Shown: positions 35,520 through 44,045 of the stretch, piece by piece
How the letters are laid out: the number at the start of each line of letters is the position of its first letter
Position numbering within the stretch: the stretch's first letter is position 1
NCBI RefSeq assembly: GCF_023213175.1
Contig: NZ_CP093312.1
Coordinates: 930,001 to 994,000, forward strand
Length of the DNA: 64,000 nt
DNA from: Sulfurovum sp. XGS-02
GTDB taxonomy: Bacteria > Campylobacterota > Campylobacteria > Campylobacterales > Sulfurovaceae
Reading direction: 5' to 3'
Notes under the pieces: generated by a model
Database searches by the model: none
What the model was told of the DNA's origin: nothing
Seen by the model: only the letters and a program-made list of their open reading frames with translations
Program-made: the position numbers and the translations under genes

Positions 35520-37739
35520 ATGTCTCATTGTACTTATAAGATCCAAATAGAAGGAACCGTACAAGGGGTTGGATTTCGACCTTTTGTCTATACGCTTGCA
35601 CATCGTTTGGGGCTTCATGGAACTGTCAGTAATAGTACGGGAGGTGTAGAGATATATGTCAATACAACGCCTTCAGAACTAGAAACGCTGCTCTCAACTA
35701 TCTATGCGGAACTGCCTCCATTGGCTGCTATTGATAAACTTATAAGTACTGAGATCGCATACAGGGATTTTCAGGATTTCAGGATCGTTACAACACAGGA
35801 AAAAGGTAGGAGGACGGTACGTATCCCCCCGGATGTCAGTATTTGCAAAGCGTGTGAATCAGAACTGTTCGATCCCGATAATCGCCGTTACGGTTATCCG
35901 TTTATTACTTGTACACATTGCGGTGTGCGTTACTCTATCATCAAGCAGCTCCCTTATGACAGAGCACAAACTTCCATGGCAGATTTTAAAATGTGTAAAG
36001 CGTGTGAAGAGGAGTATAACGATCCATTGGACAGACGATACCATGCACAGCCTATAGGGTGTTATGATTGCGGTCCTACATTAAAACTCTATAAAGGCAA
36101 AGAACTCTTAAATATCCCTCAAGATGAAATGATAGACAATACGGTTCGTTTTTTAGAAGATGGTAACATCATAGCTGTAAAAGGGGTAGGGGGCTATCAT
36201 CTTGTTTGTGATGCAACCAACGATGAAGCCGTACAGCATTTAAGAGAGCGAAAAAAAAGACCATCTAAACCGTATGCCGTCATGGTTTCAGATATAAAAT
36301 CTGCTCAATTCCTTGCTGACATGAATACTAAAGAAGAGGTTTTACTTACATCAAAGGAGAGACCTATTGTCTTGCTTAAGAGTAAAGAGAATACACAGAT
36401 ATCATCTTATGTGGCTCCTAATATTTCCCATATCGGACTTTTCCTTCCTTATACTCCCCTGCATCTGCTCTTGCTTCAGAAATTTCAACGACCTTTGGTC
36501 GCGACAAGTGCAAATGTGACCGATGAACCTATCTGCACGGATCTGGAAAGTCTGGAAAAGCTAGAGGGTATATATGACTATGTATTGGATCATAACAGGA
36601 GTATCGTTAACGGCTGTGATGATTCTGTGTTGATGGTAGTGAAAGATCAAGAGGTGATATTAAGACGTGCAAGGGGGTATGCCCCTGCTGCGCTTAAATT
36701 GCCTTTTAGATTGGAACATGATGTATTGGCTTTAGGCGCAAATCAAAAATCAACCATTGCCATAGGCTTTAACAATGAAGCAATACTCTCCCCGCATATA
36801 GGCGATCTCAATACTATAGATTCAGTGGAGTATTTTGAAAAGAACATTCAAATTTTTGAGCGTATTTATGATTTTCATCCCTCTCTTGTCATGCACGACA
36901 AACATCCCGGTTATGAGTCAACCAAATATGCATTAGCTCATTATGACAATACCCGGAGTGTGCAACATCACTATGCGCATATACTAGGGGTAATGGCAGA
37001 AAAGAAAATGGCAGAGAAAGTGCTTGGTGTAGCTTTTGACGGTACTGGATACGGTGATGACGGTACACTTTGGGGCGGAGAATTTTTGATTTGTGATCCA
37101 AAGTGCTATGAGCGTGTGGCACACATTAATCAGTTCAAACTCCTAGGGGGTGCAAAAGCAATCAAAGAGCCAAAAAGAGTGGCATTGAGCCTACTTTTTG
37201 ATCTCTATGGCCAAGAGGCTTTAACCCTAGACACTCCAGCTGTTAGAGCATTCTCATCATCAGAACTACAAACATACTATATCGCATGGGAAAAAGGTTT
37301 GAATGCACCTCTGAGTTCCTCCATAGGCAGGCTCTTTGATGCAGTGGCATCACTCACGGATGTTTGTCATGTCATGAGTTTTGAGGGAGAGAGCGGTATG
37401 CTGCTTGAAGAGCTGTATGATGAACATGTTCAAGGATACTATACTTTTACCTGCGATCAGGGTATCATAGATATTTTACCTATGGTTCAAGAGATACTCC
37501 GGGAAGAAGACAGGTCTGTGGCAGTCTCCAAATTTTTCAATACCCTTGTAGAGATGATAAAACATTTTCATACACTCTCTAAGCTTCCATTAGTACTGAG
37601 TGGCGGCGTATTTCAGAACAGGATACTTTTAGGTTTGGTGCTTGAAGCCATCCCGGAAGCGATCATTGCCAGCACTATTCCTCCCAATGACGGAGGCATA
37701 GCATTGGGGCAGATCATGGCTTCAATGAATCAAATGTAG
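35520..37739 (+). CDS. hypF: Carbamoyltransferase HypF, [NiFe]-hydrogenase maturation
   Basis: The 739-residue HypF has its full domain order: acylphosphatase (1-90, EGTVQGVGFRPFVYTLA), two zinc fingers (CKACESELF, CTHCGVRYS, CKACEEEYND, GCYDCGPTLK), YrdC-like domain (GYHLVCDATNDEAV...RPSKPYAVMV), and the Kae1-like domain (HHYAHILGVMAEKK, GVAFDGTGYGDDGT, LVLSGGVFQNRILL). It converts carbamoyl phosphate into the thiocyanate on HypE that supplies the CN ligands of the Ni-Fe site. It appears intact, while its usual partners hypA-E in this locus are degraded. Confidence 0.95.
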   Translation: MSHCTYKIQIEGTVQGVGFRPFVYTLAHRLGLHGTVSNSTGGVEIYVNTTPSELETLLSTIYAELPPLAAIDKLISTEIAYRDFQDFRIVTTQEKGRRTVRIPPDVSICKACESELFDPDNRRYGYPFITCTHCGVRYSIIKQLPYDRAQTSMADFKMCKACEEEYNDPLDRRYHAQPIGCYDCGPTLKLYKGKELLNIPQDEMIDNTVRFLEDGNIIAVKGVGGYHLVCDATNDEAVQHLRERKKRPSKPYAVMVSDIKSAQFLADMNTKEEVLLTSKERPIVLLKSKENTQISSYVAPNISHIGLFLPYTPLHLLLLQKFQRPLVATSANVTDEPICTDLESLEKLEGIYDYVLDHNRSIVNGCDDSVLMVVKDQEVILRRARGYAPAALKLPFRLEHDVLALGANQKSTIAIGFNNEAILSPHIGDLNTIDSVEYFEKNIQIFERIYDFHPSLVMHDKHPGYESTKYALAHYDNTRSVQHHYAHILGVMAEKKMAEKVLGVAFDGTGYGDDGTLWGGEFLICDPKCYERVAHINQFKLLGGAKAIKEPKRVALSLLFDLYGQEALTLDTPAVRAFSSSELQTYYIAWEKGLNAPLSSSIGRLFDAVASLTDVCHVMSFEGESGMLLEELYDEHVQGYYTFTCDQGIIDILPMVQEILREEDRSVAVSKFFNTLVEMIKHFHTLSKLPLVLSGGVFQNRILLGLVLEAIPEAIIASTIPPNDGGIALGQIMASMNQM

Positions 37740-38320
37740 CTCTCTGTTCCTCTTTCGTACTGTTAAACCTCCATTCTGCCTCTTTTAAATAGTAGATGAA
37801 CTGTTCATCGCTTACGCCTTTATATTGTAAAATAAATGTTTCGAAAAAAGTCCAGAACTTTGTGATTGTATTGTCAAATTTTTTTAGTTTTGCTACTTTG
37901 TGAAAACGCTGGTATTTTAAAAGAAGTTTATTCCCTTGATCATTTGTATCATAGTCAAAATACTGAATTGTCGGCATCATCAGATTATAGACCTTCCCTT
38001 CATACGAAAGTGTCAAAAAGTGTTGCAGTTTATCTATATTTTTATCATTCTTTTTCAGGCTCTTGGGAAGGTATAGGTATTCATCATACTCATCAATTTT
38101 ATCTGTATTTTGTCTGTATTTCCTGTCACAATACAAAGTGATTATTTTCCTGAATTTTTGATAATATTTCTGTATGGTGTAAATATGCATACCTGTCAGT
38201 TTGGAAGCTTCTCTCGCATTTGCCCCTCCTGAATAAAAATAGATAAGACCTTTTGTTCCTTTTCAATTTTTCCGGGACTGAATTTCCGCAGGCATTTGGT
38301 TCATTTACGCAGCCTGTCTC
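37714..38320 (-). pseudogene. Degraded IS1595-like transposase
   Basis: The frame of 37714-38190 gives 158 residues resembling the C-terminal part of ISXO2/IS1595 transposases: KIDEYDEYLYLP for the catalytic acidic motif, FDNTITKFWTFFETFIL, and the signature end QFIYYLKEAEWRFNST. Upstream the frame continues in the HTH-like ANAREASKLTGMHIYTIQKYY, but is closed by a TGA, and the zinc-finger-like start (ACGNSVPEK...) lies in another frame. So it is frameshifted and 5'-degraded. It sits at the end of hypF, overlapping its last 26 bp. Confidence 0.6.
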
Positions 38321-38442
38321 CAAGTAGATAGGTTTGTGAATGATGACAGTAAATACATTTAATGATATATTATATATTTTAGTCCTTAAAATAGATTAGA
38401 AATCACTTTTTTAATACTGAATTAATAATTATAGACTATTAT

Positions 38443-38460
38443 AATGAATATATATTCACT
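38443..38460. promoter_or_regulatory. Candidate operator O4 before the nickel transporter
   Basis: AATGAAT-ATAT-ATTCACT, one mismatch from the consensus, overlapping TATAAT at 38440-38445 and 17 bp before the ATG at 38478. The arrangement mirrors O3. Confidence 0.65.
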
Positions 38461-38477
38461 TTTATGAAGGAGATGAA

Positions 38478-39116
38478 ATGGAACTGTCATTACTGGTGAT
38501 ATTTTGGTATGGAATTCTACATGCGTTCGGACCGGATCATCTTACCGCTATCGCTGATTTCTCCATAGGGAAAAACAGACAAAAGACCTTGTTGATCACA
38601 ACACTCTTTGCCATAGGGCACGGGCTTAGTCTTTTTATATTTGCAAAGTTACTTCAACATACTGATATCTCTTCAGAGATATTGGCTTACGGTGATGTGA
38701 TCTCTGCCACTGTGATCATTACTATAGGGGTCTACCTTCTTTTTATGGTGATAACCAATCGTATTCACTTACATAAACATATGCATGAAAATAAAGAACA
38801 TATACATATTTGGTTTGGAAAATCTCATGAACATGATGCGATAGAAAACTCCTCTTCCTTTTCATTGGGCCTCTTGATGGGAGCGGGAGGAGTCAGAGGA
38901 ATGCTGATCACACTGGGTGCAGTACAGGGTGGTACAGTAGATTTGAGTATGGTAGCTCTCTTTACATTGGGCGTGATGCTTGTATTTATAGCATTTGGGG
39001 TCCTTATGCTCTATGTGAACAAGAGCTTTTTGGGGAATCTTACAAATGTCAGAAGGGCATTTATAACGGCAGGAACAGTTTCACTGCTTGTCGGAACAAA
39101 TATATTATTTGGATAA
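38478..39116 (+). CDS. NiCoT-type nickel/cobalt transporter
   Basis: This 212-residue membrane protein has about six helices. The hallmark HAFGPDHLTAI (H15, D20, H21; HX4DH motif of nickel/cobalt transporters) is in helix 1. A histidine-rich loop (HLHKHMHENKEHIHIWFGKSHEHD) lies mid-protein, and GLLMGAGGVRGMLITLGA follows. It probably supplies nickel for hydrogenase maturation. The RBS AAGGAGATGAA precedes it, and operator O4 suggests co-regulation with the hydrogenase genes. It is followed after 9 bp by the remains of hypB, so it likely headed a nicoT-hypBCDEA operon. Confidence 0.88.
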   Translation: MELSLLVIFWYGILHAFGPDHLTAIADFSIGKNRQKTLLITTLFAIGHGLSLFIFAKLLQHTDISSEILAYGDVISATVIITIGVYLLFMVITNRIHLHKHMHENKEHIHIWFGKSHEHDAIENSSSFSLGLLMGAGGVRGMLITLGAVQGGTVDLSMVALFTLGVMLVFIAFGVLMLYVNKSFLGNLTNVRRAFITAGTVSLLVGTNILFG

Positions 39117-39125
39117 AGAAGAAAA

Positions 39126-39341
39126 ATGTGTACAGATTGCGGATGCACGATTACAGAGAGTGCAGTGACCGTAGGAGATTATGTTTTAATTCATATCGGT
39201 TTTGTGATGAACAAGATAGATGAAAAAGAGGCATTGGCTTCAATAGAGAACTACAGGGAGATACTCGAACTCATGGATGATAATGAGAGGGAACGGGCAA
39301 TCCTGGATGATGATGAATGTCCCGACAGGGGTCTCCTATGA
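39126..39341 (+). pseudogene. hypB-hypC deletion chimera
   Basis: The 71-residue ORF begins MCTDCGCTIT, the nickel-binding-type start of HypB (MCxxCGC), and continues TVGDYVLIHIGFVMNKIDEKEALASIEN with the C-terminal half of HypC and its acidic tail ending DDDECPDR. The whole HypB GTPase and the HypC N-terminus (MCLxxP) are absent. The simplest explanation is one in-frame deletion of roughly a kilobase joining hypB codon ~10 to the middle of hypC. The product cannot do either job. Confidence 0.8.
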
Positions 39342-39674
39342 CATTAAAGAGAAATAACCTTTATCAAAATAAGGTAAACACCAGTGATTAAATAAAATTG
39401 GAATTGAAACATTTATATGAGAATTTCAGGAATGCCAAACAATAAAAACTTATGCTAAGATCTTCGTAGACGATTCAGTGGGCATACTCATACGATCATG
39501 AAATTCGGTCTTCCTCAGCTTATGCCTGAAAATATCAATTTCATACATGAACCCGGCAGTAGGTCAGAATTTGAAATAGACGATATACACTATACCTGTA
39601 AAGAGTGTGAGAGCTTGGATGTAAAGGTGATCGACGGTGAAGAGATGTATCTCATGAGCTTGGAAATGGAATAG
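39338..39674 (+). pseudogene. hypD-hypA deletion and frameshift remnant
   Basis: Starting at an ATG overlapping the previous stop (the usual hypC-hypD coupling), fragments of HypD occur in three frames: LELKHLYENFRNAK (from 39398), TIKTYAKIFVDD (from about 39439) and GHTHTIMKFGLPQLMPENI (39480 on), which is the HypD CGGHTHxI region. That last frame runs straight into SEFEIDDIHYTCKECESLDV...MYLMSLEME with a stop at 39672, which is the C-terminus of HypA. HypD's remainder, all of HypE and most of HypA are missing. Confidence 0.8.
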
Positions 39675-39719
39675 ATCAAAAATCGGTATTATTTCCGTTT
39701 CAGACCTATCTCAACATAT

Positions 39720-41072
39720 CTACACTATATGACTCCAAAATGATCGTGCTACCGCTACGATAAGTAAAATACCCAAAATATTAAAGATGATACCGTACGA
39801 TGCCATGGTTTTGACCGAAACTGCACCTGAGCTCATCGCTATCGCATTAGGCGGGGTGGCGATAGGAAGCATAAACGCATACGAAGCGCAGACCGTCGCG
39901 ACCATCATGATCAGTGTTGCATCCATACTTGTTTGTTCAGCTACCTTATAGAGAATAGGGAGCATGATAGATATAAGTGCTGTATTGCTTGTGATCTCTG
40001 TCGTAAAGGTTATCATTGTAGCAACGATAAGTAAGAACAGGATCATAGGCATATTCGCGAAGCCCATGAGATGTGAAGCAATCTCTTCGGCCATACCTGT
40101 CTTGGTGACTGCTGCAGCTATTGCAAACCCTGCACCAAAAAGAAACATGATACGGTAGGGAATACTCCCTTTGTCTGTCATCCACTCCAAAATCGAAAAA
40201 GGCGGGGAAAAAAGGAGCAATCCTGCTGCAAGCAGTATACCTGGTTCACTCAACCCCAATCCATTATAATAGGGTTTAATAGGAGCATTGACCAAAAGCA
40301 GCATGATCAACCCGGAGAGAAGGTAGACTACTTTCTTTTGATCGGGATTAAGCGTTTTGTTGCTGAGATCTGCTTCTATATACAGATTTTTAACACCCAC
40401 TCCCAGTATATACCCCACTGCTATAAACATCATTAGAACCAATGGTGCGACCATATACATCCACTGTACAAAAGGGATAGCCTCCATTCCCATCTCTTCC
40501 ATGATACCCAAAAGTATCAGGTTAGGCGGCGTACCGATAGGTGTCAATATACCTCCGATGCTTGCCCCATAGGCTATACTTAAAGCAAAACGCATTTTAA
40601 GTTTGGGATCTTCTGTCAAAAAGAGTGCAATAGGAAGCAGGAGAAGGGTGGTAGTGGTATTGGAAAGTATAGAGCTTAAAAGGCCGGATGTGATGATCAA
40701 TGCGAAAATAATACCTCTAACAGAGTTTGGAAAAAGATACAACATTCTACTTGCTATCACTTTGTGGAGCCCTGTTTTCTCTACAGCAATCGCGATAAGA
40801 AAACCACCTAGAAAAAGATAGATGATAGGATTGGCATAATTGACAGCCGTCTCTTTCGTCGACAAGACACCGGTAGCAGGGAAAAGGACGATTGGAAGCA
40901 ATGAAACCACAGCCAAAGGTAATCCTTCATTCGTCCACAGTGTCACCATCAGTACTATCACAGTAACCATAAGAGACTGTTCGAGTGTAAAAAATGCGAT
41001 CATCATCCCAAATGCTATCACCCCCAATAAAAGTGCTATGAATATTTTATTTGTATCTTTAGCCTTTGGCAT
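39720..41072 (-). CDS. DASS/SLC13-family anion or dicarboxylate transporter
   Basis: This 450-residue membrane protein has about eleven helices and two substrate/sodium-site signatures: LSNTTTTLLLLPIA ... GASIGGILTPIGTPPNLI in the first half and TSNTALISIMLPI ... CASYAFMLPIATPPNAIAMSSG in the second. These proteins import dicarboxylates or sulfate with sodium. The substrate cannot be read from sequence. It is alone, and convergent with the hyp remnants. Confidence 0.9.
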   Translation of the reverse strand: MPKAKDTNKIFIALLLGVIAFGMMIAFFTLEQSLMVTVIVLMVTLWTNEGLPLAVVSLLPIVLFPATGVLSTKETAVNYANPIIYLFLGGFLIAIAVEKTGLHKVIASRMLYLFPNSVRGIIFALIITSGLLSSILSNTTTTLLLLPIALFLTEDPKLKMRFALSIAYGASIGGILTPIGTPPNLILLGIMEEMGMEAIPFVQWMYMVAPLVLMMFIAVGYILGVGVKNLYIEADLSNKTLNPDQKKVVYLLSGLIMLLLVNAPIKPYYNGLGLSEPGILLAAGLLLFSPPFSILEWMTDKGSIPYRIMFLFGAGFAIAAAVTKTGMAEEIASHLMGFANMPMILFLLIVATMITFTTEITSNTALISIMLPILYKVAEQTSMDATLIMMVATVCASYAFMLPIATPPNAIAMSSGAVSVKTMASYGIIFNILGILLIVAVARSFWSHIV

Positions 41073-41271
41073 CGAATCTCCCCTGATAGGTAAATTTTAT
41101 AGTTTTATTGTGCCTCAAAAAACTTAAGGGTAGTGCTTCAACATATTATAGTGATGGACAAAAATATCAATTCTGTCTAATACCTACTAGATATTAGTAT
41201 ATGAGGACTTGAGTTAAATATATAAAGTCGTTATAATAAAATATAATAAAAAATAAGGAGGTAATGTAGTC

Positions 41272-41739
41272 ATGAATTTAGATAGAAATATTATTGTTAT
41301 CGCGAACTTAGGTGGGTTTGAAGCATATCAGGTTGATACGGTCACAGGTATTGATCCTCAAGAGACAAGAAATGTGAGTGCCGGCACGCAAAAAGTAAGA
41401 AGAAATCTAACCTCAATGAAACAATTTGAATATATAGAACCGCATACGCATACATCTGATGATATGAGCGACCAGTTGGGAAACCAGGGACATAATAACG
41501 GAGAGCAGCATAACCGTTCATTAGAAGCAGAACGTCGTGGACTACAACAGATCGCTGATGATATCACTGCATTGATCTCTGATACAAACCCTCCAAAATG
41601 GCACCTTGCTTTTCCACAGGAAAATTTAAATAAATTGACCGAAATGCTTGATACTAAGACAAAAGACAAACTCGGACAGAGTATAGGAAAAGATCTTACA
41701 AATGCACATGTAAAAGATCTGTTATCCTTTTTTGAATAG
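41272..41739 (+). CDS. Host-attachment-like protein
   Basis: The 155-residue soluble protein has the outline of the family annotated as 'host attachment protein': an N-terminal strand (IIVIANLGGFEAYQV), a variable acidic middle (HTHTSDDMSDQLGNQG), then the core LQQIADDITALIS...WHLAFPQENLNKLTEML and a C-terminal KDLTNAHVKDLLSFF. The family has an unrelated-to-virulence distribution and an unclear role. A strong AAGGAGG RBS precedes it. Confidence 0.65.
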   Translation: MNLDRNIIVIANLGGFEAYQVDTVTGIDPQETRNVSAGTQKVRRNLTSMKQFEYIEPHTHTSDDMSDQLGNQGHNNGEQHNRSLEAERRGLQQIADDITALISDTNPPKWHLAFPQENLNKLTEMLDTKTKDKLGQSIGKDLTNAHVKDLLSFFE

Positions 41740-41806
41740 CTTTTTACTCCTAATTCCTGGGTCATGAAATAAGAGGGTAACATCATGACATGATCCAGTG
41801 AAACTC

Positions 41807-42103
41807 CTATAATCCCAATACTACATTCAGTGCATCATAAAGACCACGTTTATACTCTGTATCATCAAGACAATCATAAAGCTTTAACTGTTTTGATATC
41901 TGCTGTTTAAACTCTTCATTTATCTTCTTCTCTTCTTGTAGATAATAATAAGTAAGCTCAGTAAGGTATTCCAGAGCGGTTAACCTGCCTTCCCTGTACT
42001 TATCACTTACATTCAATGTAGTATTGTTGAACCTGTAGAGTGTTAATTCATTGTAACAATGCTTACTGACCGCTTCAAGCAGTTCTTTGGATGTAGGTTT
42101 CAT
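41807..42103 (-). CDS. Hypothetical protein, 98 aa
   Basis: This is a soluble, helix-rich protein (KELLEAVSKHCYNELTLYRFN..., GRLTALEYLTELTYYYLQEEKKINEEFKQQI). It has two cysteines, no signal peptide and no recognised domain. Length and composition suggest a small regulatory or structural helical bundle. No function is proposed. Confidence 0.6.
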   Translation of the reverse strand: MKPTSKELLEAVSKHCYNELTLYRFNNTTLNVSDKYREGRLTALEYLTELTYYYLQEEKKINEEFKQQISKQLKLYDCLDDTEYKRGLYDALNVVLGL

Positions 42104-42299
42104 AGGTGTATTCTGACAGAAAAAAATAGGAGAAGGTAAAAGTATGTCAAATTGTCATAGAAAATGATATACATAGCCAAGACATTGTATTTTTGAAAAG
42201 TAATATACAAAAAAAGTGCTACAATAGAGTAGATATAATACTGAGTTTCAGCCTCTAAAGTACCTATTCAAGGGCTTCTATCAAAAACAGGGGAGAAAG

Positions 42300-42689
42300 A
42301 TGGACAGAAAATTCATATTAACCAGTTTAATTTATGCTATCGTCGGATTAGCACTCGGGATCTACATGGCAGCATCCAAAGATCATGGTCATTTGGTCAC
42401 GCATACGCATATCCTGCTTATTGGGTTTGTTGTCTCTTTTATATACGGATTGTGTCACAAACTGTGGCTCAATAATCTGATCTCAAAACTCTCTATTGCA
42501 CAATTCTATATACATCAGGTTGGAACACTTGGTGCAGTCATTGGTTTATTTTTATATTATGGAAATTTTGTTTCACTTGAAACCATTGATCCCTATTTGG
42601 CATTCTTTTCCATTACCATATTTACGGGAATGATCCTCATGACCATTCTTTTTATTGGATCATCCAAAAATGCATCACAAAATGCCTAA
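42300..42689 (+). CDS. Four-helix membrane protein
   Basis: The 129-residue protein has four predicted membrane helices: FILTSLIYAIVGLALGIYMA, HILLIGFVVSFIYGLCHKLW, IHQVGTLGAVIGLFLYYG and AFFSITIFTGMILMTILFIG. Histidines in KDHGHLVTHTHILLIG, GLCHKLW and YIHQVGT sit at the membrane ends, a pattern seen in small haem-copper-oxidase-like or haem-binding membrane proteins. No family can be named with confidence. It has a GGAGAAAG-type RBS. Confidence 0.65.
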   Translation: MDRKFILTSLIYAIVGLALGIYMAASKDHGHLVTHTHILLIGFVVSFIYGLCHKLWLNNLISKLSIAQFYIHQVGTLGAVIGLFLYYGNFVSLETIDPYLAFFSITIFTGMILMTILFIGSSKNASQNA

Positions 42690-42819
42690 GTGAAATAGAT
42701 ATCTATTCCATTATAAGTATTCCTTTATAGAAATATAATTAAAATTTAAACTGAAACATATCAAACATAAATTATTATTCCAATAAAATAGATCATATCA
42801 TCTAAAAAAAGGAAAACAA

Positions 42820-43122
42820 ATGAAAAAAATACTACTTGCGAGTATACTTGTATTAGCAATGGGTGCCTTTGCACATGCAGAGTCCGATGAGTTCGATGAT
42901 GATTTGGGTGAAGATCTGACAGATAGAGAGATCGTTCAAGATTTTATAGATGATTGTGACCATCATGGTGACTATTACGGATGTTTTGCCGCAGCAATGA
43001 AATATGAAAAGGGTGAGGTATTGGAAAAAGATATCTCAAAAGCGATTGAATACTACGAAAAAGCCTGTAAACATGGTTCTAACGAAGGCTGTAAAATGGC
43101 TGAGAAACTGAAGACAAAATAA
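42820..43122 (+). CDS. Secreted Sel1-like repeat protein
   Basis: The 100-residue precursor has a signal peptide (MKKILLASILVLAMGAFAHA) followed by one to two Sel1-like repeats: YYGCFAAAMKYEKGEVLEKDISKAIEYYEKACKHGSNEGCKMAEKL. Four cysteines are spaced as in Helicobacter-type cysteine-rich Hcp proteins, where pairs form disulfides within each helix hairpin. It is probably a periplasmic protein-interaction module. It is short for the family (Hcp proteins usually have four or more repeats). Confidence 0.8.
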   Translation: MKKILLASILVLAMGAFAHAESDEFDDDLGEDLTDREIVQDFIDDCDHHGDYYGCFAAAMKYEKGEVLEKDISKAIEYYEKACKHGSNEGCKMAEKLKTK

Positions 43123-43234
43123 GAGATCGAAATAGCAAGATAAAAATTCAACGCTAAAGAGTATAAGATTAGTTTTTATACAATAACTCCACATTTTTAT
43201 TTTATAATATGATACATTAAAACCAGGAGGAAGT

Positions 43235-43816
43235 ATGAAAAAAATGATTATGAGTAGTTTGGTGTGTATAAGTGTATGCATGCCTTTACAAGTATCTGCA
43301 CAGTCTTTACTCGAAAGAGTCGTGGTAGATGTGATTTTAGGTGCATATGATAAACCGCAGTACCGTGATGACAGACCTTACTATTTTTACAATAACCAAT
43401 ACTATTATGGCGGTGAGTGGAGAAATGGAAACTACTACTATGATGGTCGAAGACTAAGTGGCGGTCACTACTATGAAAGAGGCTACTACGACCAGTATAA
43501 CAGAGCGTATGATAAACCACAGTACCGTGATGAGAGACCTTACTACTTTTACAATAACAGATACTACTATGGCGGTGACTGGAGAAACGGTGACTACTAC
43601 TATAAGGGTGAAAGACTAAGGGGCGGTCACTATTATGAAAGAGGCTACCAGGAACACCATAGAAAAAAGTATAAAAAAGAGAAGCACCCAAACCATAAGA
43701 ACGGCTACTACAAGCACAATAAGCACTATCTAGGTGATGACGGTCATAGATACAGAGAGTATGATGATCATAAAAAATATAAAAAGAACGGCAAGCCAAA
43801 GAAACATGAGAGATGA
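43235..43816 (+). CDS. Secreted Tyr/Arg-rich tandem-repeat protein
   Basis: The 193-residue precursor has a signal peptide (to about residue 22, VSAQS). Two nearly identical 54-residue repeats follow (37-90 and 91-138+), each starting AYDKPQYRD and containing RPYYFYNN-YYYGG-WRNG-YYY-G-RL-GGHYYERGY. The tail is very basic (HHRKKYKKEKHPNHKNGYYKHNKHY). The aromatic and charge pattern suggests a surface or envelope beta-structure, or phase-separating or matrix-binding material. No known family is claimed. Confidence 0.7.
   Translation: MKKMIMSSLVCISVCMPLQVSAQSLLERVVVDVILGAYDKPQYRDDRPYYFYNNQYYYGGEWRNGNYYYDGRRLSGGHYYERGYYDQYNRAYDKPQYRDERPYYFYNNRYYYGGDWRNGDYYYKGERLRGGHYYERGYQEHHRKKYKKEKHPNHKNGYYKHNKHYLGDDGHRYREYDDHKKYKKNGKPKKHER
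43343..43648 (+). repeat. Tandem 162 bp repeat within the Tyr-rich gene
   Basis: Two copies begin at 43343 and 43505 (GCATATGATAAACC and GCGTATGATAAACC). The second copy is about 144 bp before the similarity fades. They are highly similar in DNA as well as protein, pointing to a recent duplication. Confidence 0.75.
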
Positions 43817-44045
43817 TCTCTCTTGTTTCAAATAGAATATGAAGACCTCTACTAAATAAGTTAACATAACTATCTCCTTCGCAAAGGGGCAAAGAGTCAA
43901 CTTGAAAAACAAACTTTCCTTTTCTCTTAAATCATCCGTTAGGCATTTATTTTTTCTATCCAAAAGTATGAAAACCTTTTCTACACACAAATTACACCTA
44001 TTTTGACTATACTTTTCAAATAAAGATATTCCTAAAGGATATAAA

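Noticed and set aside
43248-43892. Long minus-strand ORF opposite the Tyr-rich gene
   Set aside because: It mirrors the repeat of the real gene and is rich in His/Ser/Tyr from complementing Tyr/Gly/Arg codons. It has no RBS, while the plus-strand gene has a signal peptide and RBS.
43870-43910. Possible c-di-GMP-type riboswitch (GCAAAGGGGCAAAG)
   Set aside because: Only a fragment resembles the GEMM core. The second conserved block is missing, and the downstream gene encodes a SHOCT protein with a normal RBS.
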